A stretch of DNA of 64,000 nt. Source: Apodospora peruviana (taxonomy: Eukaryota; Ascomycota; Sordariomycetes; Sordariales; Lasiosphaeriaceae). Below the pieces are notes generated by a model. It was not told the DNA's origin. It made no database searches and worked only from the letters and a program-made list of their open reading frames with translations. Positions 58,431 to 64,000 of this stretch are shown here, in pieces (position 1 is the stretch's first letter; the number at the start of each line of letters is the position of its first letter). The stretch covers positions 3,348,001 through 3,412,000 of the forward strand of contig JAUEDM010000005.1 in NCBI GenBank assembly GCA_033439685.1, read 5' to 3'. Both the position numbers and the translations under genes were made by a program.

Positions 58431-60018
58431 TGAGAGAATTGTCTGTTCCGAAATCCGCCGGTTACATCTACGATATTTTAAGGAAATATTGGCTTTCTTA
58501 TCATTGTTGGACCAGGATAACTCGGTCCATTCGAAGAAGATGAGGGAAAGAAGCTGTCACTGGTGTCCGGTGAGGCCAGCTGTGAGCCTACCAACACCCG
58601 TTGAACGGAGCCATGTTGATTGGACGCCACCACTGCACTGCACGCTTGGCAAGGCAGACTTGACTTGAGTTTTGTGAGGGCGACACTGAAGGTTTGTTGA
58701 TGGAGACTGAGCTGTGGCTGTTGGGTACTGCTCCTCTAAAAGGTAGGTCTGGTAGGTTTCGCACCCACGGAGTACCTACATAGGTCAGATAAGGTAGGTA
58801 TTTCGCATATGCACATAATTCAACTCTTTTTGGCATATTCTATTTCTTCTCGAACCATTCAAATCAGCTCAGGAACCGGACGAATCTCCGTAGGTCGGTC
58901 TAGCCAACGAGGCGATGACAACCTTAAGCATCAACACACGCTCTGCACAGTTGACAACTTTACAACGCCAGCATCTCCGACACACAGGCTTACACACAGG
59001 CTTACTTGCTCGGGGTTCGACTGCGCCAGGCTCGATGACTTCTTTAAGCTCAGTACCTGATGACGACGAAAACCACACTGATGAGTTTGAGATCCTTTGG
59101 GAAACCGATGCAACAATGGCACTACAGGCGTGCTTTCCACTCTCGCATCTTGAGACGGATCGGCATGTGTCGCCGCACTGCAGGCCATCCTGTCAAATGG
59201 TAAGAAAGCGAGACAGACAGACCGGCAGAGCAAATCAGTCACCGAGGGCGTGATCAAAGACAATGATGCTTCATGGTTATCTCTCCCAGCAAAAATCAGC
59301 AGCCAAACGTGATGATGATTACCATTTATTCTCACCGTGTCCTGGCAATTGATTCGACCTGGAATCCAGCCATGCCACGCCAGCCAGCCATCAGCGATCT
59401 ACGGGAGTATATGCAACCCAGGCAGCCATGATCGGCAGTATCACCGCATTCATCAGTCGAATTTCACTGTTTGCCACATTCCCACGACCTGAATTGGCTA
59501 TTTTTCGGAAACGCACCCGAGATGTGTGGGAGGTTGTGCCGAGAAAGGGGGCCCGTGAAAACTTGAGACGACGTCGATCATACCGACTCAGCGCGTGGGC
59601 AAAAGTGCTGTCAAACTCGCGTACCCGAGCATTCGTCCCGGCCAGCAGCACACTTGGTTCTTGGCAACCAACAAAATACGGGACAAAGTGGAAGCGAGAT
59701 GCATAACGAGACTTGTTACGTCTGATGTCGTGACTTGCTAAGCTGCATTCAGGGTTACATCTCTGGTCTTCTCTATGCCATCTGCCGATCGGATCAGGAT
59801 CAGCGGCATTCATCGACCGGGAACTCTGTCAGCATTTTGATATATAAAAGGGGGACGAGACCCGGCGTTGCATTTTGTTCTGGTAGTTCAACAAGCTGTC
59901 GTTCATTTTCCACGGTCATTTTATTCCATTCTTTTATACGATCCGGGATCGTCTCGTCTTTTTAAACACCTTCTTTTAATCAACTTGACCCGGCGTCATT
60001 CTCTTTCCCACCGCAAAT
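58431..60018. other. Intergenic, BAS2-like gene promoter on its right
   Basis: No gene supported in 1.6 kb. The right end carries the TATA box at 59841. Confidence 0.45.
59841..59849 (+). promoter_or_regulatory. TATA box of the BAS2-like gene
   Basis: TATATAAAA, about 170 nt upstream of the ATG at 60019, in otherwise GC-richer DNA. Position and sequence only. Confidence 0.5.
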
Positions 60019-60392
60019 ATGGTCCGCATCATCTCTCTCGGCGCCCTTCTGGCTTGTACGTACAATAACCTGACTCAGAGACACACACCCTTGATTCTAA
60101 CCACGATGTCTCCGACGCAGTCGCCATCACCATCTCGGCTCAGGCCATCCCCAACACCTCGGGCGCGCGCGACGTCGGCAACGGCCAGGGTCTCCAGTTC
60201 ACCACGGGCGGCTGCGTGGCCGACGCAGACTGCCAGGAGGGCTGCTGCGCCAACAACGGCGAGGGCACCGGTATCTGCTCGGGCATCGGCGCCGAGTTCC
60301 AGAACGGCAAGCAGGGCTGCGGCTTTGTTGACCCCAATGCCGCCGCCACGATCGCGGCGGCCAAGGCCCAGGTTGCGAAGCAAGGGTTCTAA
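60019..60392 (+). CDS. Small cysteine-rich secreted protein, BAS2-like
   Basis: Exons 60019..60055 and 60121..60392 give 102 residues; the 65-nt intron starts GTACGT, contains CTAAC and ends CGCAG, splitting the signal peptide. The protein begins MVRIISLGALLAF and continues AITISAQAIPNTSGARD, a cleavable signal. The mature part has six cysteines in the order C-x5-C-x3-CC-x8-C-x13-C (GGCVADADCQEGCCANN, GICSG, QGCGF) and an Ala/Lys-rich end. Length and cysteine pattern match biotrophy-associated secreted protein 2 of Magnaporthe and its many homologues. Those are expressed during plant infection in pathogens, but also occur in saprotrophs, so an effector role is not implied. Its overlapping longer plus-strand frame is a shadow. 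Confidence 0.85.
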
Positions 60393-61077
60393 GCAGCTAG
60401 CTAGCTCTTGTATCACCAGAACAGGATGGGAGACATATCTACTACCAACTATCTAGCTAGATAGTAACCCATCATGACTGGCGCTTTGGCCTTTATGCAC
60501 TCACTCGTGCAGTGTGACAACAGCAGCCTGAGTGTGAAGATTACCAGCCCAACACGAACCTTGACGATTGCGAGGCGTTCAAGAAGGATGTCACTGTGGG
60601 TGTGATCGATCAACCTGACGAATTGGGCGATATGACGTTAGATGCAATCTATATGTACATGTTTTCATGTTGTGTCCTGATCCTATTGCCTCGACTTTAG
60701 AACCTTGCAGGATCGTGCCCAATCGCTCCTCCTCACCACTACCACCGCCACCGTCATCATCACAGTCAACGGCCAACAACAACACTTTTTTACACCACCA
60801 TACCAGTAGACTCCTCCGACTCTACATCTGCAAACTCCGATTGCCCGCCTGATTTGCCGCTTCTGGTAGCGTGAGAAGACATTCGGTTGATTCAAGACGG
60901 TCCTCGGCCTCCGGGCAGGTATAATCCCGGGAAAACACATCCTCGCTGTTGTCAGGCCGGCAGACGGGACTCGGAGCAGTATCAACCCCAAAGCCGCGGT
61001 GCTGGACGAGGACGGAGCATCTGCACACCACCGTACAAGAGATTGCACCGGGCGAGGTCGAGCCTCAGGTCTGGCTC

Positions 61078-61104
61078 GTCGTCGTCGTCGTCGTCGTCGT
61101 CGTC
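61078..61104. repeat. (GTC)9 trinucleotide repeat
   Basis: Nine uninterrupted GTC units on the plus strand. Confidence 0.9.
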
Positions 61105-61710
61105 TTGGGCGAGTAACTGAATTACATGCAGTCCGAGCTCGTGTAGCACCAATCGCATCCTTTTCCGAGCTTGATACCACAACGCCGTCAATGCCGTGTC
61201 GACAACCACAATAAAGGAGTTCCACGGACAGAGACTGCAATGCAAGACCCGCACCCGGTGCTACCTGTAGGTAGGTACCTAGTACACGCCCGTCCATTTT
61301 GGAGACGGGAGACCCTTGCTTTCGCCATGCTTTGTTGCTGGATAGGAGGTTGAGCCCTAATGAAGAGACCTTAAGGGATGGGTCTGTTGATAACAAAACT
61401 TACTCAAACTACGGTCCGGGGAAGAAAGACGGTGTACCGTGTGCACCGCAGTGTAGTACTATTGGATTGATTCCATTGCTGAATGTACGTGGTATAACTT
61501 CACCACGCCGCCACTGCACCTCTACTATCTATCTACTGGGATCCAGCCTTTTCAAAACAGAAAAAAAGGGGTTATTTTCTCTGTATATCCCGGCGAGCAC
61601 CTGAGTGACCGTGCTTTGGGCATAGCCGACATACCTTCCTTGTTGATAGGTAATAGGAGATCATTGTACACCTGGGCTCAGTATCGAGGTAATCAGTGAT
61701 TCGTGTCAAG

Positions 61711-61718
61711 TATATAAA
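61711..61718 (+). promoter_or_regulatory. TATA-like element upstream of the ABA3-like gene
   Basis: TATATAAA lies 271 nt before the ATG at 61989; the CA repeat sits between them, within the likely 5' untranslated region. Confidence 0.35.
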
Positions 61719-61823
61719 GGACTAGATGGTCTCAGGGAGGTAGTCTTGATGTCTCCCCTTTATGATTCAAACTCATTCAACTTGCAAACTGAGGTACTTA
61801 TTACTCGTTGGATCTTCACATAT

Positions 61824-61826
61824 ACA

Positions 61827-61912
<86 letters not shown>
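61824..61912. repeat. (CA)n microsatellite of about 89 bp
   Basis: Almost perfect CA repeat with one CG and a few TA interruptions, ending 76 bp before the ABA3-like start codon. Confidence 0.95.
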
Positions 61913-61913
<1 letters not shown>

Positions 61914-61988
61914 CCATTTTCTCCTCAAGTTGATTCTCCATCCAAAGCCTATCTACCTAACTTACTGCAAGACCCAAGAGAGAGAAAA

Positions 61989-63302
61989 ATGGCAGCATCC
62001 CTCAACAAACTCGACTCCGTCCCCGCTCTCCATGGTGGCCCACAACCACCAACGGCCACTAGTACAGAGGGGCGGTCGGAAACACCGTCGGCACCCTCAA
62101 CCCCCGTCGACACCTGGCTCTACCCCAAGGAGATCAAAGACGACCTCAAGGGCATAGCAGGCCTCTCGGAGCACGCCATCCACGAGACGCTCGCTTGTTC
62201 GTGGGAGTACGCGCGGTGCGTGATCCCCGTCTACACCAATTGGGAGCGGTACCTCGCCTTCCTGCGGATCATCATCATTGGTATCGTCGCCGAGTTCGAC
62301 GGCGTGCTGGTGGCCGACGACGTATCGGCGGGCGACGGCCACGTGCTCGGCTACGACATGGGATTGCTGTTTGACACGCTCTTTGGCGACACGCCCGGTT
62401 CGGGTCGCGAGGACATGGCGAGGGAGTTTCGCACCTTCCTGGTCACCACGGCCGGGAAGAGCAGCGACAGACGTTCTACGTCCGAACTTTTTCGTCGGTA
62501 CGTCGACGCGCTTGCCGTTTCTCCGAAGTCATGGTTCCGCATCCGCGACGCCGACGGCCTGTCTCGGTTTACTATTGCCTGCGCGCTGAGCTGCAACGAT
62601 GTGACTGCAGAAGAGACATGGTTTTCCGAGGACCAGTTCCAGGTCCTGGGCGAGATTATGGCCACCCTGTACGACGCCGTGGCCTTCTACAAGCACCGCG
62701 CCGAGGGCGAGACCAACAACACGTACGCTTACGTTGATCCGGCTTTGCGCGTGGAGGCGTACCGCCGCGCGAGGGAGGTGCTCTGGGCGTTGGATGTCGC
62801 GTGGGCCCGTGGGCGGCTCGCGGGCCGGCTGCATGCCGTGAATTTTCTGAGGCTGATCGGCGGGCCAATACACATGACGATGCGGCGGTACCGGTATGTC
62901 GAGGACGGCATGGTGATTGGCAAGCCCGAGACCGAGGACGTGGTGGATCTAACGAGGCAGCATTTCAAGTTGTGGAACCGGGTTGACTCGAGTGGTGATC
63001 ATGATCATGTCCAACGGGATGTCGATGTGAATGTTGGTCTTGATGACACGAGTTACGTTGATGTGATCCTGCAGAGCGACAGATTGCTGTTCTGCGGCTT
63101 GAAGGAGCTGCTCCAGATGTCAGAGAGAAAGTGCGCCAAGTGTCGGTACAAGCGGTCGTACGGGGCGGAGACCCTGGCCCAGTTTGGGGGTGTCGAGTTG
63201 TGTGCTGAGTGTCGGACGGGCTGGGGCGTGTACATGCAGTCGTTGCCGCAGCGGGCTGCCGATGCCTTCCCCGAGATTCGGGAGACCCAGTTGCGTCTGT
63301 GA
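61989..63302 (+). CDS. ABA3-like sesquiterpene synthase (alpha-ionylideneethane synthase family)
   Basis: Intronless frame of 437 residues starting at MAASLNKLDSVPAL, the first ATG after the CA repeat with an AAAATGG context. The body matches the BcABA3 family throughout: WEYARCVIPVYTNWERYLAF, EFRTFLVTTAGKSSDRR, LFRRYVDALAVSPKSWFR, LYDAVAFYKHRAEGETNNTY, GGPIHMTMRRYRYVEDG, HFKLWNRVD, and the C-terminal CxxC pairs in CAKCRYKRSYGAE and CAECRTGW. In Botrytis cinerea ABA3 cyclises farnesyl diphosphate to alpha-ionylideneethane, the first committed step of fungal abscisic acid synthesis. The family lacks the usual DDxxD and NSE motifs, and none is seen here. No aba1, aba2 (P450) or aba4 (reductase) partner is inside the window; they could lie to the right. 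The product of this homologue is inferred. Confidence 0.88.
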   Translation: MAASLNKLDSVPALHGGPQPPTATSTEGRSETPSAPSTPVDTWLYPKEIKDDLKGIAGLSEHAIHETLACSWEYARCVIPVYTNWERYLAFLRIIIIGIVAEFDGVLVADDVSAGDGHVLGYDMGLLFDTLFGDTPGSGREDMAREFRTFLVTTAGKSSDRRSTSELFRRYVDALAVSPKSWFRIRDADGLSRFTIACALSCNDVTAEETWFSEDQFQVLGEIMATLYDAVAFYKHRAEGETNNTYAYVDPALRVEAYRRAREVLWALDVAWARGRLAGRLHAVNFLRLIGGPIHMTMRRYRYVEDGMVIGKPETEDVVDLTRQHFKLWNRVDSSGDHDHVQRDVDVNVGLDDTSYVDVILQSDRLLFCGLKELLQMSERKCAKCRYKRSYGAETLAQFGGVELCAECRTGWGVYMQSLPQRAADAFPEIRETQLRL

Positions 63303-64000
63303 CCAGCAGCACTATAGGAAACCGGTATCATGTACTGGTAGTCGTTACAATGGAATTTACACTAGGTCCGAGGACCGAGAGTCTAACGGGTCACGGTTGC
63401 ACCGGTCCGGGCTGCAGTGCTACCACGGCTGTTATCTACCGCGTTACACGTATGTACCGCTGCGGCAGAAAGCCGCTATCTATCATATCATGTTCTCATG
63501 GTCTAGACTTTAGACATTAAGAACTTGCAGACAGCAGTGCATTCAATGCATATGGGCCCGATATTTGGTTCGTCTACCGTATGTCAGTTGACGTGTCTGC
63601 CTGCACCGGGTTTGACCCGAGAGGTCGACGAGCCGATGAGGGTCGTCAGAGCTGCGATCTTGACGTGGCCCCCTGAGAAGTAGGAGGAGAGGTTGAGGTT
63701 TATTGTGAGTGTCGTCATAGAATGAAAGAATGGTGTGAGAAAAGGGTCGAAATTGATTAGTGTCAAGCCTGTTATTCGTGCTGTGGCCCTGCGTTGGTCG
63801 TGGGCTGGTTGCTCGGGAAGTTTGCTTAACAAGTCCGTCTGAAACGTGCTTTATCGAGGTCACCACTAGGCGAGGAATTACAACTGTACCTAATAATCAT
63901 CCGAGTGAGGACTTGTTAGGTACCTTAGGTATGTGAAAAAAACTCGGATATGGGTGGACGATGACACAGTGTAAGATGGGACGGAAAACGCACGTCACTT
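63303..64000. other. Right-edge region, no gene seen
   Basis: 3' flank of the ABA3-like gene; no supported open frame up to the window end. Confidence 0.5.

Larger units (their letters stand above)
60393..61988. other. Intergenic region with microsatellites
   Basis: Contains (GTC)9 at 61078-61104 and a long CA repeat at 61824-61912. A 237-residue minus-strand frame (60683..61396) is Arg-rich because it crosses the GTC repeat and is not supported. Confidence 0.5.

Noticed and set aside
60683..61396. 237-residue minus-strand frame
   Set aside because: Its poly-arginine stretch comes from the GTC microsatellite, and no domain or conserved block is seen.
1..64000. CRISPR arrays, bacterial operons, phage or viral genes
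   Set aside because: No spaced direct repeats of CRISPR type, no Shine-Dalgarno-led gene strings and no viral hallmark frames were seen; spliceosomal introns run throughout.
1..64000. 5S rRNA genes, often dispersed in filamentous fungi
   Set aside because: I scanned for the conserved 5S box strings and did not find them; a profile search would be decisive.

Overview
The window looks like nuclear DNA of a filamentous ascomycete, most probably a Sordariomycete of the Sordariales type. Genes carry short introns (about 50-150 nt, GT/AG, with CTAAC/CTGAC-like branch sites), coding exons are GC-rich, tRNA genes are dispersed, and the proteins are fungal (OPT transporter, GH6 cellulase, OST3/6, BAS2-like secreted protein, ABA3-like terpene synthase). 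There is no sign of bacterial, plasmid, phage or viral DNA. Exon coordinates come from hand-reading splice sites and frames; no database search was run.

Layout. 1.0-3.4 kb: a divergent pair, a DMAC1-like mitochondrial protein (-) and AP-3 mu adaptin (+). 4.2-5.0 kb: a broken GNAT acetyltransferase, then an intron-containing tRNA-Glu(CTC). 6.5-7.8 kb: a secreted GH6 glucanase (-) with a long, gene-poor upstream region to 11.6 kb. 11.6-26.1 kb: housekeeping genes: OST3/6 (-), a large coiled-coil nuclear-type protein (+), an MRM2-like mitochondrial rRNA methyltransferase (+), ribosomal protein eL18 (-), an SLC25 carrier (-), an SR-type splicing factor (-). 26.6-38.5 kb: sterol O-acyltransferase (-), fimbrin (-), a RING/ankyrin-type protein (+), a DDHD phospholipase (-). 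39.6-46.7 kb: the largest subunit of RNA polymerase III (+) and an HMCES/SRAP DNA-crosslink sensor (+). 47.2-52.5 kb: an OPT oligopeptide transporter (-) divergent from a putative secreted amidohydrolase (+). 53.5 kb: tRNA-Gly(GCC).

From about 54 kb to the end the character changes to accessory: an F-box gene broken by single-base run changes, a 24-bp minisatellite, a decayed gene for a Fungal_N/HeLo-like (STAND-type) N-terminal domain protein, a small six-cysteine secreted protein resembling BAS2, and an intact homologue of the abscisic-acid-pathway sesquiterpene synthase ABA3 near the right edge. A 222-bp inverted-repeat element flanked by TA dinucleotides, a MITE candidate, lies at 29.65 kb.

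How the genes relate. Most are unrelated housekeeping genes placed by fungal synteny rather than operons. Functional themes are Pol III transcription (RPC1) with its tRNA templates nearby, N-glycosylation and lipid storage in the ER, and actin bundling. The right end is the most interesting part: decayed self/non-self-type genes next to a secreted effector-like gene and a specialised-metabolism terpene synthase whose partner genes, if any, lie beyond the window.
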